Part shown: in pieces, positions 34,761 through 46,171 of the stretch | How the letters are laid out: each line of letters begins with the position of its first letter | Position numbering within the stretch: position 1 is the stretch's first letter | The notes under the pieces: generated by a model | Told to the model about the DNA's origin: nothing | The model's input: only the letters and a program-made list of their open reading frames with translations | Database searches by the model: none | Program-made: the position numbers and the translations under genes | DNA from: an uncultured Flavobacteriaceae bacterium | Lineage (GTDB): Bacteria > Bacteroidota > Bacteroidia > Flavobacteriales > Flavobacteriaceae | DNA length: 64,000 nucleotides | Direction: 5' to 3' | NCBI GenBank assembly: GCA_947495135.1 | Contig: CANLXN010000011.1 | Coordinates: 98,435 to 162,434, forward strand

Positions 34761-36323
34761 TTACTCCGAAAGGGAGGAAATAAGCCGCTTCGTAGAACTA
34801 TTATGTAAGTTGCTTGAGTTGCCATTCTGAATAGCCTCCAAAGTTCCTTTTGCCAACTTTTTCCCTAATTCCACACCCCATTGATCGTAACTAAAAATAT
34901 TCCATATCACCCCTTGTACAAATAATTTATGTTCATACATCGCGATTAAACTACCCAAAGAACGAGGAGTTAACTTTTCAATTAAAATAGTGTTGGTAGG
35001 TTTATTTCCTTCAAATAGTTTAAAATTATTTTCGACCTCGCTTCCATAGGTACCATGTAATAAAGCATCTGTTTGGGCAAAACAATTGGCCAACAACTTA
35101 TTTTGATGATCGTCATTACCGTAAAGTGACGCTTTAAAAGCAATAAAATCTGTTGGGATAAACTTGGTTCCTTGATGGATTAATTGAAAGAAAGCATGCT
35201 GAGCATTGGTCCCCGTACTCCCCCAAATTATAGTTCCTGTTTGGTAATCTATGAGATCACCATTTCTATCGGTGCTCTTTCCATTACTTTCCATAATTCC
35301 TTGCTGCAAATAAGGAACTAACTTACTCAAATACTGAGAATAAGGTACTATGCACTCGCTTTCAGCTTCAAAGAAATTATTGTACCAAACCGATAGAAGA
35401 GCTAAAATGACCGGAATATTTTCATCCAATTCTTCATTTCTGAAGTGAGCGTCCATATCATGGGCTCCTTTGAGGAGGCTTTCAAAATTATCGTAACCAA
35501 TTGCACAGGCAATAGATAAGCCAACCGCACTCCAAAGAGAAAATCTACCTCCAACCCAATCCCACATAGGGAAAATGTTTTGAGAAGCAATACCAAATTG
35601 TGCTACTGCCTCTAAATTAGTAGAAACCGCTGCAAAGTGCTTTTCAATATCCTGTTCAGACGCTTCATTCAAAAACCATGTTCTAATTGTTTGCGCATTT
35701 GTTAATGTTTCTTGAGTAGTAAAAGTTTTAGAAACAATAATAAACAAAGTCGTTTCTCTATCTAGATCCTTTAAAACCTCCATAACGTGGTCACCATCCA
35801 CATTAGAAACAAAATGTACGTCAAGCCTATTTTTATAATACTTTAGAGCCTCATGAACCATATCTGGCCCAAGATCACTCCCTCCAATACCAATGTTCAC
35901 TATGGTTTCAATAGGTTTTCCCGTATAACCTTTCCAATCGCCCTCTATCACCTTTTCGGTAAACTCTTTCATCTGCGCCAATGCCGAAATCACTTCTGGC
36001 TTCATAGCATCGAAATTACGCAAAGCAGTATGCCCAACTGCACGTCCTTCTGTCTCGTTAATGGTTTCTTGGGTAAATTGCGCTTCCATTGCGTCTTTAA
36101 GTCCTACTTCTTCTGCCAGTTCCAATAACAAACTTAACGTTAGATGGCTTACTCGATTCTTAGAATAGTCTACATAAAAATCGTTCCACTGGATTGCCAT
36201 GCTTTCTGATCTTTTGGGGTCATCAACAAACATTTCTTGCATTTTTGAATCCTGAATATCAGAAAAATGTGTTGTTAATTTTTTCCAGGCCTGGGTAGTA
36301 GTAGGGTTTATTTTTGGGAACAT
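34761..36323 (-). CDS. pgi: Glucose-6-phosphate isomerase
   Basis: ATG 36323 ([16 protein letters not shown]) gives a standard ~520-aa enzyme; the upstream ATG at 36353 adds ten residues without family support. Signatures: [15 protein letters not shown], the phosphate-binding [14 protein letters not shown], and [20 protein letters not shown] with the later [13 protein letters not shown]. It interconverts glucose-6-phosphate and fructose-6-phosphate. It is the last of the run pfkA-gap-sugar kinase-pgi, separated from the kinase by 177 bases, so it may have its own promoter. Confidence 0.97.
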   Translation of the reverse strand: MFPKINPTTTQAWKKLTTHFSDIQDSKMQEMFVDDPKRSESMAIQWNDFYVDYSKNRVSHLTLSLLLELAEEVGLKDAMEAQFTQETINETEGRAVGHTALRNFDAMKPEVISALAQMKEFTEKVIEGDWKGYTGKPIETIVNIGIGGSDLGPDMVHEALKYYKNRLDVHFVSNVDGDHVMEVLKDLDRETTLFIIVSKTFTTQETLTNAQTIRTWFLNEASEQDIEKHFAAVSTNLEAVAQFGIASQNIFPMWDWVGGRFSLWSAVGLSIACAIGYDNFESLLKGAHDMDAHFRNEELDENIPVILALLSVWYNNFFEAESECIVPYSQYLSKLVPYLQQGIMESNGKSTDRNGDLIDYQTGTIIWGSTGTNAQHAFFQLIHQGTKFIPTDFIAFKASLYGNDDHQNKLLANCFAQTDALLHGTYGSEVENNFKLFEGNKPTNTILIEKLTPRSLGSLIAMYEHKLFVQGVIWNIFSYDQWGVELGKKLAKGTLEAIQNGNSSNLHNSSTKRLISSLSE

Positions 36324-36500
36324 GATTTTCGTTTTAGGATGAAAAGCAAACAAGTTATGAGTCTAGACTTTTCTAATATGATGCAAATTTGAATCATTTG
36401 AGGAAACGACACAAATATTGACGAAAGAATCTAAGAATTACAATGAGATAAATACTTTATTGATATGGTAATTAGCAAAGTTGAATAGTAGAATGGTGTA

Positions 36501-37364
36501 TTAAACATTCTTCCCCAATTTATGGGCTCGATAATATTCAATTAAACCATCGATAGGTCTGCGAATTATATTTCCTAATTGCAAATTGTAAGGCACCATG
36601 GCATCTCTTATCATTTCTTCACTGAAATGCGCTATAGACCCTATAAAGTGAATAGGAACATTTTGAGCTTCTCGATAACAAAGAACCCTGTTATCTAAAA
36701 AGTTAGTAATTCCTTCACTTATTAACTTGTAGAAATAGCCATTCACTTCTTCCGAAGTAAATATAAATTCTGCAAACGACGCAAGATACGTGTTAGGGTT
36801 GGGCTCCTTGTAGACATTTTTCTTAATCACATCAGGATCGAGATCGAATCGCGTTTCAAACTCCTTTGCAAGCTTTTGTGGCATTTTAGAATAGTAATAA
36901 TCTCGAATAAGGCGCTTTCCGAAGTAATTACCACTCGCTTCATCCATTAAAACATATCCTAATGAAGGAACGCTTGCATGCACTTCTTTGCCATCAAAAT
37001 AGCAACTATTAGAACCCGTACCAAGGATACACACAATCCCAGGCTCATTGGTAGCTGCATAAACAGCCGCTAACAAGTCTTCATTTACGGAAACAACCGC
37101 ATTCGGAAATAATTGCTGGAATACACTGGTTAATATTTTATTCGGGATTTCGGTTCCACAACCCGCTCCGTAAAAATCTACCGCTTTCGAAGTTTCGAAA
37201 GCGGTTTTTAGATCTTCATTTTCAAGCATACGGTTGTATAACTCGTCTTCTGGAACCACCGCTGGATTCAATCCTCGGGTTCTGGTTTTTAGCACCACGT
37301 TTCCTTCTGGATCTAAAAGAATCCAATCGCACTTCGTAGAACCACCGTCAGCTATTAATGTCAT
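36501..37364 (-). CDS. BadF/BadG-type ASKHA sugar kinase (GlcNAc kinase-like)
   Basis: A 287-aa kinase of the ASKHA fold: phosphate-1 loop ADGGSTKCDWIL (~4-15), central FYGAGCGTE, VNEDLLAAVYA and phosphate-2 loop ILGTGSNSCYF. The BadF/BadG/BcrA family includes N-acetylglucosamine kinases. It lies between gap and pgi, 8 bases after gap, and no other hexokinase is visible. In this setting it could phosphorylate glucose released from maltodextrins, so glucokinase activity is plausible but unproven; recycling of cell-wall amino sugars is the alternative. Confidence 0.85.
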   Translation of the reverse strand: MTLIADGGSTKCDWILLDPEGNVVLKTRTRGLNPAVVPEDELYNRMLENEDLKTAFETSKAVDFYGAGCGTEIPNKILTSVFQQLFPNAVVSVNEDLLAAVYAATNEPGIVCILGTGSNSCYFDGKEVHASVPSLGYVLMDEASGNYFGKRLIRDYYYSKMPQKLAKEFETRFDLDPDVIKKNVYKEPNPNTYLASFAEFIFTSEEVNGYFYKLISEGITNFLDNRVLCYREAQNVPIHFIGSIAHFSEEMIRDAMVPYNLQLGNIIRRPIDGLIEYYRAHKLGKNV

Positions 37365-37372
37365 ATACTATC

Positions 37373-39369
<1,997 letters not shown>

Positions 39370-39415
39370 TAATGTAAAATTATAGCAATATTTTCACATA
39401 ACAAGCGATAAAATT

Positions 39416-39433
39416 ATCGATAACGTTTTCGAT
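39416..39433. promoter_or_regulatory. LacI-family operator candidate upstream of pfkA
   Basis: The 18-base sequence ATCGATAACGTTTTCGAT is a near-perfect palindrome around a central CG, with half-sites ATCGATAAC and (complement) ATCGAAAAC. A central CpG and this length are typical of LacI/GalR-family operators. It lies in the 109-base gap between the amylase stop and pfkA. The core AACGTTTTCG recurs upstream of the lacI-type gene at 47296-47305. Confidence 0.65.
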
Positions 39434-39478
39434 TAGATCATTTTATAAAAAAGTCATAATTTTTACGGCAAACAACTG

Positions 39479-40924
39479 CTATTTCTTCAAAATCCAGTAT
39501 TCCCATGCGGAAAAATCGTAAGCCATTTCTGGTTCTATTCGCACCGTTTCTTGGGTAATCACATTTGTATATTCCCCAGAAATCTTGGTAGTGAATTTAA
39601 CCGGTTTATCAGACAAGTTAGCCATGTATATTGCCTCACTAGTATCTTTCTGTCTCCGAAATGCAAGAATTGAGCTGTCTTCTGAAGTTGATAATCGCTC
39701 ATAAGACGCAGGTGTTTTTCCTCCGCTAAGTGCCGCAATATCGTTCTTTAGAGCCCCTAATTTTTCAAGAAGTGCATAGGTGACACCTTTAGTCTTAGGA
39801 ATCGTGTCTTTTTCAAAGAATTTTAGTCTTTTATCTAGTCCGTATTCTTGTCCGCTATAGATCAATGGCATCCCAGGAATGCAATACGTAAGAGCTAGCA
39901 TAGCATCGCTTGCATCTCCCATTCGCTCATTAACGGGTCCTGCCCAAGAATTCTCATCGTGGTTGGTGATAAAGTTCATTAAGATATCGTCTTTCTCCCA
40001 TTTTTCATTGGACATGCTCATGTGGGTGTCAAAATCTGGTACAGACTTCTCTCCTTTTGCGATTGCATTGAGGAGGTGGTGACGTTCCCAGGCGTAGGAC
40101 ATTTCAAACAAATCGCCCTTCATAATCTCAGGAATTTCGGCCTCCGCTAACATAAACAGTTCTTTCCCTTTTCTTAGCTCAGGAATTGCTTGCTTCCAAA
40201 AATTGGCTGGTACTCCATGTGCGACATCACATCTAAAACCATCAATTCCTTCTACAGCAACCCAATAGTTCATTTCGGCAATCATTTGCTTTCGCATGGC
40301 CTGATTAGAATAGTCGAGATCTGCTACATCGGTCCATCCCCAAGGCTCCCCTTGGTCGTTTAGAGGATCTGAAATTTCTCCTTGATCATTCTTAGTGTAA
40401 AACTCTGGATGCTCTTCTATCCATGGATGGTCCCATCCTGTATGGTTAGGCACCCAATCGATGAGCACAAACATTCCGCTGTTGTGAGCGGTTTGTACTA
40501 GTTTGCGGAAATCTTCCTTGGTACCAAAATCTGGATTTACCTCTCTATAGTTTGCTATAGAATAAGGACTTCCTAAGTACTTTTTTCGTTCTTCTAGATC
40601 GGCTATATCCTCGACAGACGAATCATTTTCTGCTTTGCGCTTCACCATAGAAATTGGATGAATGGGCATTAACCAAATAATTTTCACTCCCAACTCCTTC
40701 AACTGAGGAATATCCTTGGTAAAGGCCTCAAAAGTTCCTTCAGGCGAGTATTGTCTAATATTTGCTTCGTAGATAACGGCGTTCTGCAGATCTTCATCGC
40801 TTATACGAATTTTTTCAGGTTTGGCCCGATTCTCTGTTTCGGTTGTAGACTTGGTGGTTTCTTCTTCCTTGTTTTTACAATTGGCCAATGTCACCAAGCA
40901 GATTAAAAAGACTATTTTTTTCAT
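39479..40924 (-). CDS. GH13 alpha-amylase family lipoprotein (481 aa)
   Basis: Signal peptide with lipobox Cys17 (MKKIVFLICLVTLANC) followed by an acidic tract KNKEEE, a pattern that favours surface exposure in flavobacteria. GH13 regions: FVLIDWVPNHTGWDHPW (region I), GIDGFRCDVAHG with the nucleophile Asp (II), MLAEAEIP with the acid/base Glu (III) and FITNHDENSW (IV). It should hydrolyse alpha-1,4-glucans such as maltodextrins. It follows the larger GH13 gene by 4 bases and is the last gene of the maltose operon before the pfkA operator. Confidence 0.93.
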   Translation of the reverse strand: MKKIVFLICLVTLANCKNKEEETTKSTTETENRAKPEKIRISDEDLQNAVIYEANIRQYSPEGTFEAFTKDIPQLKELGVKIIWLMPIHPISMVKRKAENDSSVEDIADLEERKKYLGSPYSIANYREVNPDFGTKEDFRKLVQTAHNSGMFVLIDWVPNHTGWDHPWIEEHPEFYTKNDQGEISDPLNDQGEPWGWTDVADLDYSNQAMRKQMIAEMNYWVAVEGIDGFRCDVAHGVPANFWKQAIPELRKGKELFMLAEAEIPEIMKGDLFEMSYAWERHHLLNAIAKGEKSVPDFDTHMSMSNEKWEKDDILMNFITNHDENSWAGPVNERMGDASDAMLALTYCIPGMPLIYSGQEYGLDKRLKFFEKDTIPKTKGVTYALLEKLGALKNDIAALSGGKTPASYERLSTSEDSSILAFRRQKDTSEAIYMANLSDKPVKFTTKISGEYTNVITQETVRIEPEMAYDFSAWEYWILKK

Positions 40925-40928
40925 AAAA

Positions 40929-42620
40929 TTAATTTGAGCGTTCTAGTAGTACTATATCGAAATTGGAAACAAGACTAACACGTCCATCTTCTACTGTTGC
41001 TTGTAGTCCGCTATACGCATCTCTTAAGCGCGCCCCTTCTTCGAATAAATTTCCTACTGAAATGTTCTTTTCCTTTTCTGAAACGTTAAGAGCTACAACT
41101 ACTTCGTCTGAGTAATCGCCGTTTGCGTAGGTTCTAGAAAATGTATAGGGGGCTTCAGAGATCATTGCATGCACTCCTGCCCCTATGGCCATATGATCAT
41201 TTCTAAATTGTCCTAATTTTTGATAGTGCACTAACAATTGCTTTCTATCGCTATCCCTTTTTATTTCATCCCAAGGCATTATAGATCTTAAAGTGGCATC
41301 CCCATTTGTTCCTTCTATTTGAAGAGATCTAGCTATTTCATCACCGTAATAAATTTGAGACGCTCCTGGAGCTAGCAGTAAACGGGTAGCCGCCTCGTAT
41401 GTTTTCTCTCTGCCAACATCGTAGGGTTGACCGTCGTCATGAGAAGTAAGGTAATTAAGTGTTCCAAACCCGTCCATTTCGTTATTTAAAATTTCAGAAT
41501 AACGACTAAAAACCTCCTCATAGCTCTTATCTGCAGTGGACCGAAGATCAAAATTGATCATAGATGTAAAGCTATGGTTATCGAAATAATTCACTTTCTT
41601 ATCCCCAAAATCGTATACTTTCCCAGCGTTGATATTATAAAAATAAATCTCTCCTACCATATAAAATGGGGCGTCGTCCATAGCTAGAGAAGGATGATCC
41701 TTTTTCCATTTTTCAAAAGAGTAATCGCATTCCCTTCTAAATTCTTCCCAAACATATTCTTCGGTGTGTTTTACAGTATCAACTCTATATCCATCAATTC
41801 CAAAATCGGTTATGTAATCTGTGAGCCACTTCATCACATAAAAGCGAGGTGCTCGAGGATGACCTGTTCGCTCAAAAAAGGCATCTAATTCTGCTACTTC
41901 CTGCTCATACCTGCCTTCCGCTTTCCACTTTTCTATTAATTGTGGTGGCAAGCCAACTTCTTCATTGCTCTCTGTAAGAATATCTGGTAGATTTTCCACC
42001 AAGGTGCATGCTGTGGTGTTCTCATAGGTTGTAAACTCACATTTTGGAGCCGTTCTTACCCACTCTTTCGGCCAAACTCCATCCTTATCGGTTGCTGGTC
42101 CATGGTGATTGATTACTGCGTCCAGAACAATTCTAATTCCTTTTCTATGAGCAGCCGCTACTAATTCCTGTAAATCTTCTCTGGTTCCAAAATTGGGGTC
42201 CATAGCTGTCCAGTCTTTGGTCCAATAGCCATGATAACCGTAAGTATAACCTGTACCTTCATCTACACCGTCATGAATTTGTTCAACTATGGGTGTCATC
42301 CAAATAGCATTTACTCCTAAATCTGTAAAATAACCGTTTTTAACCTGCTGGGTTACCCCTTTGATATCTCCACCTTCAAATCCACGTAAAACAGCGGTTT
42401 CATTTGTTCTTTCAAAATTGACATCATTTAGAGAATCGCCATTTTTAAATCGATCTGTTAACAGAAAGTAGATATTGGCTCCTTCCCATGTAAAGTTTGT
42501 TTTTTCCAATTGAACTTCGGCAGACTCTTTCACTATTTCTTCCTTCTTCGTCTCACCGCAGCTAATAAAAACGATTGTAAATAAAACAAAGATTAACTTA
42601 AGATATGTTGGCTGTTTCAT
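40929..42620 (-). CDS. GH13 alpha-amylase family lipoprotein (563 aa)
   Basis: A lipoprotein (VLFTIVFISC lipobox, then GETKKEE). GH13 regions visible: RIVLDAVINHHGPATDKDG (I), GIDGYRVDTVKHTEEY with nucleophile Asp (II), YMVGEIYFYN with acid/base Glu (III) and LTSHDDGQPYD (IV). The early GGDIKGVTQQVKNGYFTDLG is typical of SusA-like or cyclomaltodextrinase-like enzymes. It lies 9 bases after the phosphorylase gene and should supply maltose or short dextrins from the periplasm or cell surface. Confidence 0.93.
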   Translation of the reverse strand: MKQPTYLKLIFVLFTIVFISCGETKKEEIVKESAEVQLEKTNFTWEGANIYFLLTDRFKNGDSLNDVNFERTNETAVLRGFEGGDIKGVTQQVKNGYFTDLGVNAIWMTPIVEQIHDGVDEGTGYTYGYHGYWTKDWTAMDPNFGTREDLQELVAAAHRKGIRIVLDAVINHHGPATDKDGVWPKEWVRTAPKCEFTTYENTTACTLVENLPDILTESNEEVGLPPQLIEKWKAEGRYEQEVAELDAFFERTGHPRAPRFYVMKWLTDYITDFGIDGYRVDTVKHTEEYVWEEFRRECDYSFEKWKKDHPSLAMDDAPFYMVGEIYFYNINAGKVYDFGDKKVNYFDNHSFTSMINFDLRSTADKSYEEVFSRYSEILNNEMDGFGTLNYLTSHDDGQPYDVGREKTYEAATRLLLAPGASQIYYGDEIARSLQIEGTNGDATLRSIMPWDEIKRDSDRKQLLVHYQKLGQFRNDHMAIGAGVHAMISEAPYTFSRTYANGDYSDEVVVALNVSEKEKNISVGNLFEEGARLRDAYSGLQATVEDGRVSLVSNFDIVLLERSN

Positions 42621-42629
42621 GATATTTTT

Positions 42630-44915
42630 TTAATTAATGGTTATTATTTCGCCATTTACACGAATAGTTAACTTCTCCCCTCTTTCGAGGTTAAAGCTAT
42701 TTCCTTCTTTTCCTACGTTCACTTTTAGCACATTACCTCTAAAATTAACCTTAAACGTATAACGCGTCCATTGCTCGGGAATTTTTGGCTCGAAACTTAA
42801 GATACCATCACGTACTCTCATTCCACCATACCCTTCTACTATGCTCATCCATGTACCAGCCATACTCGTAATATGACAACCTTCTTCTACTTCTCGGTTA
42901 TAATCGTCCAAGTCTAATCTAGACGTTCTTAGATAGAACTCATAAGCTTGATCCATGCGACCAAGTTTAGCTGCCTGAATACTGTGAACACAAGGAGAAA
43001 GCGACGACTCGTGAACTGTAAAAGGCTCATAAAAATCGAAGTGTTTTTCCAATTCGGCTGTACTAAAATGCTCTTCAAAAAAATAAAACCCTTGCAAGGT
43101 ATCTGCCTGCTTAATGTAAGGTGAACGCAAGATTCTATCCCAAGACCATTTCTGGTTAATAGGACGATGTTCGCTAGCTAATTCTTCCACTGGGATCAAT
43201 TCTTTGTCCAAAAAGCCGTCTTGCTGCAAATAAACTCCCAATTCTTCGTTGTATGGAAGGTACATTCCATTGGCAACCTTCATCCACTGTTCAATTTCAG
43301 AGGTATTCAAATTGGTTTTGGACATAACCCGACTGTAATCACTAGAGTAGTTAGTCTGAACAAATTTCAACTGTTCCTCCGCATATTTAATGCACCACTG
43401 TGCAATATAATTGGTATAAAAGTTATTGTTGACATTGTTTTCATACTCGTTGGGTCCCGTCACTCCTAAAATCACATATTGATCTTTAGGTTTGCTGAAA
43501 GTTGCTCGTTGATGCCAAAATCTAGCAATTCCAATAAGTACTTCTAATCCCATTTCTGGAACGTAGCTAAAATCGGCTGTATAGCGCGTGTAGTTATGAA
43601 TGGCATATGCAATTGCACCGTTACGGTGAATTTCTTCAAAAGTAATTTCCCATTCATTATGACATTCTTCGCCGTTCATAGTTACCATAGGATAAAGGGC
43701 TGCTCCATTCGAAAAACCAAGTTTTTCAGCATTTTCAATGGCTTTATCTAATTGTTCGTACCGGTACTTAAGAAGGTTCCTCGCTACAGCTTCGTTTTTG
43801 GTTGCCATGTAAAAAGGAATGCAATAAGCCTCGGTGTCCCAATATGTGCTCCCTCCGTATTTTTCACCTGTAAATCCTTTGGGTCCAATATTAAGACGAG
43901 CATCTTTCCCCAAATACGTTTGGTTCAATTGAAAAATATTAAATCGGATACCCTGTTGTGCTTTCACGTCACCTTCGATGGTAATATCTGCCATATCCCA
44001 AATCTGTTTCCAAGCCTGAGCATGCTGTGTCTTTAAGTTTTCATAACCCACAGTTACTGCCTTGTCCAATACTGCCATGGCTGCAGCTGTTAGGGCGTCT
44101 TTTCTATGGTTAAGAGAAACCGTATATCCAGCAAATTTTTGAAGTGTAGCCGTCTGTCCTTGTCGCAGAGCGACCGTATATTTTGCATGAATACTTTTTT
44201 GTCGTTCTTCTAGGTTGTAGGTGGCATCAATTTCATTGCCTTCCAAAAGCACTTTGGACTGCATAAAAGTACAGACATCGAAGTGAGTTTTTCTAGTTTG
44301 AGTTCGAATAAATGCTTGTTCATTTTCTTCTGAAATATCTAAAATATCCCAAAATTTATCATCCCAGTTACTGTCTTCATTGGTAATCCCTGCGTCTAAA
44401 TAAGGGCTAAAGATAATTTCAGCGTCTTTATTAACTGCTTTCACTTCGTAATTAACAACTCCTAACTCGTCTAATTCGAGGTGAAGGATGCGTGTGCTTA
44501 CTACCTCTATTTCGGTACCGTTTTGAAGGGTTGCACCAAACGATCTGCGGTACCATCCTTCTCTCATGTTCAATTCTCTTCGGAAATTTTTAACCTCAAT
44601 ACACTTATGCAAATCAAAATTCTCACCGTTTATTGCAAGCTTAATTCCAATCCAATTAGGCGCATTTAAAACCTTGGCAAAATATTCTGGATAACCATTT
44701 TTCCACCAGCCTACGCGCGTTTTATCCGGGTAATAAACGCCCGCTATATAACTCCCTTGAAAAGTAGGACCACTGTAATCTTCCTCAAAATTAGCGCGCT
44801 GTCCCATGGCACCATTTCCAATGCTGAATAAACTTTCGGATGATTTCACCAATTCTGGGTCGAACCCTTCCTCGATAATGCTCCAATTATCTGGTTTAAT
44901 GTATTCTTGATTCAT
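42630..44915 (-). CDS. GH65 maltose phosphorylase-like enzyme
   Basis: A 761-aa cytoplasmic GH65 protein. It opens with NWSIIEEGFDPELVKSSESL and FSIGNGAMGQRANFEEDYSG, carries GEKYGGSTYWDTEAYCIPFY (~350-369) and the catalytic-Glu region ECHNEWEITFEEIHRNGAIA (417-436). GH65 phosphorylases split disaccharides with phosphate to glucose and beta-glucose-1-phosphate. The adjacent beta-phosphoglucomutase consumes the second product, which makes maltose the most likely substrate; kojibiose or trehalose phosphorylases share the fold. Confidence 0.92.
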   Translation of the reverse strand: MNQEYIKPDNWSIIEEGFDPELVKSSESLFSIGNGAMGQRANFEEDYSGPTFQGSYIAGVYYPDKTRVGWWKNGYPEYFAKVLNAPNWIGIKLAINGENFDLHKCIEVKNFRRELNMREGWYRRSFGATLQNGTEIEVVSTRILHLELDELGVVNYEVKAVNKDAEIIFSPYLDAGITNEDSNWDDKFWDILDISEENEQAFIRTQTRKTHFDVCTFMQSKVLLEGNEIDATYNLEERQKSIHAKYTVALRQGQTATLQKFAGYTVSLNHRKDALTAAAMAVLDKAVTVGYENLKTQHAQAWKQIWDMADITIEGDVKAQQGIRFNIFQLNQTYLGKDARLNIGPKGFTGEKYGGSTYWDTEAYCIPFYMATKNEAVARNLLKYRYEQLDKAIENAEKLGFSNGAALYPMVTMNGEECHNEWEITFEEIHRNGAIAYAIHNYTRYTADFSYVPEMGLEVLIGIARFWHQRATFSKPKDQYVILGVTGPNEYENNVNNNFYTNYIAQWCIKYAEEQLKFVQTNYSSDYSRVMSKTNLNTSEIEQWMKVANGMYLPYNEELGVYLQQDGFLDKELIPVEELASEHRPINQKWSWDRILRSPYIKQADTLQGFYFFEEHFSTAELEKHFDFYEPFTVHESSLSPCVHSIQAAKLGRMDQAYEFYLRTSRLDLDDYNREVEEGCHITSMAGTWMSIVEGYGGMRVRDGILSFEPKIPEQWTRYTFKVNFRGNVLKVNVGKEGNSFNLERGEKLTIRVNGEIITIN

Positions 44916-44948
44916 AACTATAATCTTGTCGTGAGAAGTCTTTTTGTT

Positions 44949-45605
44949 CTATTTATTAATTAATTCTTCGATAAATTCATTGGACATTTCAGTAAAATCT
45001 GAAAACACATAATCTGCTTCAAATAGAACTTCGGTTTTTCCTATTCCGATACTTATCATTCCGGCGCTATTGGCGGCCTGAACTCCTGCAACGGCGTCCT
45101 CAAATACAATACACTTTGTGGGTTCCATTTCAAGTTCTTTAGCAGCAACTAAGAATACTTCCGGATTTGGTTTTCCTTTGGTGACATTGGTTCCGTCCAC
45201 AATGGCATTAAAACTATCGAATAAATTGACTTTTTCAAGAATAGCTCGTGCGTTCTTACTCGCAGAACCTAACGAAATAGGTTGGTTAGCCGATTTCAGA
45301 AAGGATAAAACACGGGATACATCTGGAAGAATTTCGGTTTCATTCATATGCGAGATATGGTCCAAATACTCTTTATTTTTTTGAGCCATAAGTGCTTCAA
45401 ATTTCTCATCACTTATCTTCATGTCTCCCCATTCGAGTATCTTTTGAAGGGACAATACCCGACTAACACCTTTTAACTGTTCATTTTGTTTTTCTGAAAA
45501 ACCGATACCTAAACTATCTGCTAAATCTTTCCATGCCAAGTAATGATACTTGGCTGTATCTACAATAACTCCGTCCAGATCGAAGATGAAACCTTTTTTA
45601 TTCAT
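44949..45605 (-). CDS. pgmB: Beta-phosphoglucomutase
   Basis: A 218-aa HAD-superfamily enzyme: FDLDGVIVDTAKYHYLAWKD (nucleophile Asp10 and acid/base Asp12), LKGVSR with the cap-domain residues, GSASKNARAIL (motif II) and KGKPNPEVFL / VFEDAVAGVQAANSAGM (motifs III and IV). It converts beta-glucose-1-phosphate to glucose-6-phosphate. It is paired with the GH65 gene 33 bases downstream. The region just before its start is degenerate, so its promoter may have been rearranged. Confidence 0.95.
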   Translation of the reverse strand: MNKKGFIFDLDGVIVDTAKYHYLAWKDLADSLGIGFSEKQNEQLKGVSRVLSLQKILEWGDMKISDEKFEALMAQKNKEYLDHISHMNETEILPDVSRVLSFLKSANQPISLGSASKNARAILEKVNLFDSFNAIVDGTNVTKGKPNPEVFLVAAKELEMEPTKCIVFEDAVAGVQAANSAGMISIGIGKTEVLFEADYVFSDFTEMSNEFIEELINK

Positions 45606-46171
45606 AGTCGTTTTTACTATTTGATGTGTTTAAAAACCCCAAAGAGATGTAGTTATTACGGACCATCCTCTGTGACTCTCTAACTATTGTTTTGTATATT
45701 TTTATAAAAAAGCAGACAAGTAGATTCCTTGTATCTTCAAAAAGAAAACGACCTACCATCTTAGCCATCGGCATCAACGGATCGCGCATTCCAAATAAAA
45801 CGTGAGAATTAAGAAAAAAAGTGCCCATATCGACTGCTTTAAGAGCCTCGACAGTTCGACTATACATGAAAAGAGTAATCGACTTATCAAAACAAATTCT
45901 GGTGGAAGTAGAAATAGTCTCGACTTGTCGATTACAAATATATCAATATTCTATGATCCTAAATAGAAAAAGCGAATTAATTAGCTGGTAGAAAAGAAGG
46001 AAAGGCCGGATTGTTGTCCCAAAACACTTGCACTCCTAGGTTCGGTTTTTGCTGAATATTAGGATTGTTATCAACAGCTAAGAAAGGATAATAGAACGAT
46101 CGCAGAAAGGCTCCCGGATTGGCATTTAAATGATATTGCAGATACTGGGAAAATTAGCTCGTCGTTAAGAA
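45606..46171. other. Scarred interval between lacI-type gene and pgmB
   Basis: This 566-base interval has no intact recognisable gene. From the right it holds a SusD-like C-terminal remnant (45977-46153), then a 9-bp perfect inverted repeat, GTAATCGAC (45875-45883) and GTCGATTAC (45927-45935), then a minus-strand 89-codon frame (45598-45867) that overlaps the pgmB start and matches nothing I know. Flavobacterial maltose loci often carry SusC/SusD genes near LacI and pgmB, so a deletion is the simplest explanation. Confidence 0.5.
45977..46153 (-). pseudogene. C-terminal remnant of a SusD-like nutrient-binding lipoprotein
   Basis: A 58-codon minus-strand frame directly after an in-frame stop (46154-46156) and with no start codon or signal peptide. 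It reads like the end of SusD/RagB-type outer-membrane lipoproteins: NANPGAFLRSFYYPFLAVDN, then NPNIQQKP and VQVFWDNNPAFPSFLPAN before TAA. The YP...NPN...VFWDNN arrangement is what I know from the SusD-like_2 branch. It begins only 18 bases beyond the regulator stop, so the rest of the gene is gone. Assignment by eye, moderate certainty. Confidence 0.45.

Noticed and set aside
45598..45867. Minus-strand frame of 89 codons overlapping the pgmB start
   Set aside because: Reads protein-like (FLNSHVLFGMRDPLMPMAKM) but matches nothing I know, overlaps pgmB out of frame and lies in a scarred interval. Kept only as part of the interval description.
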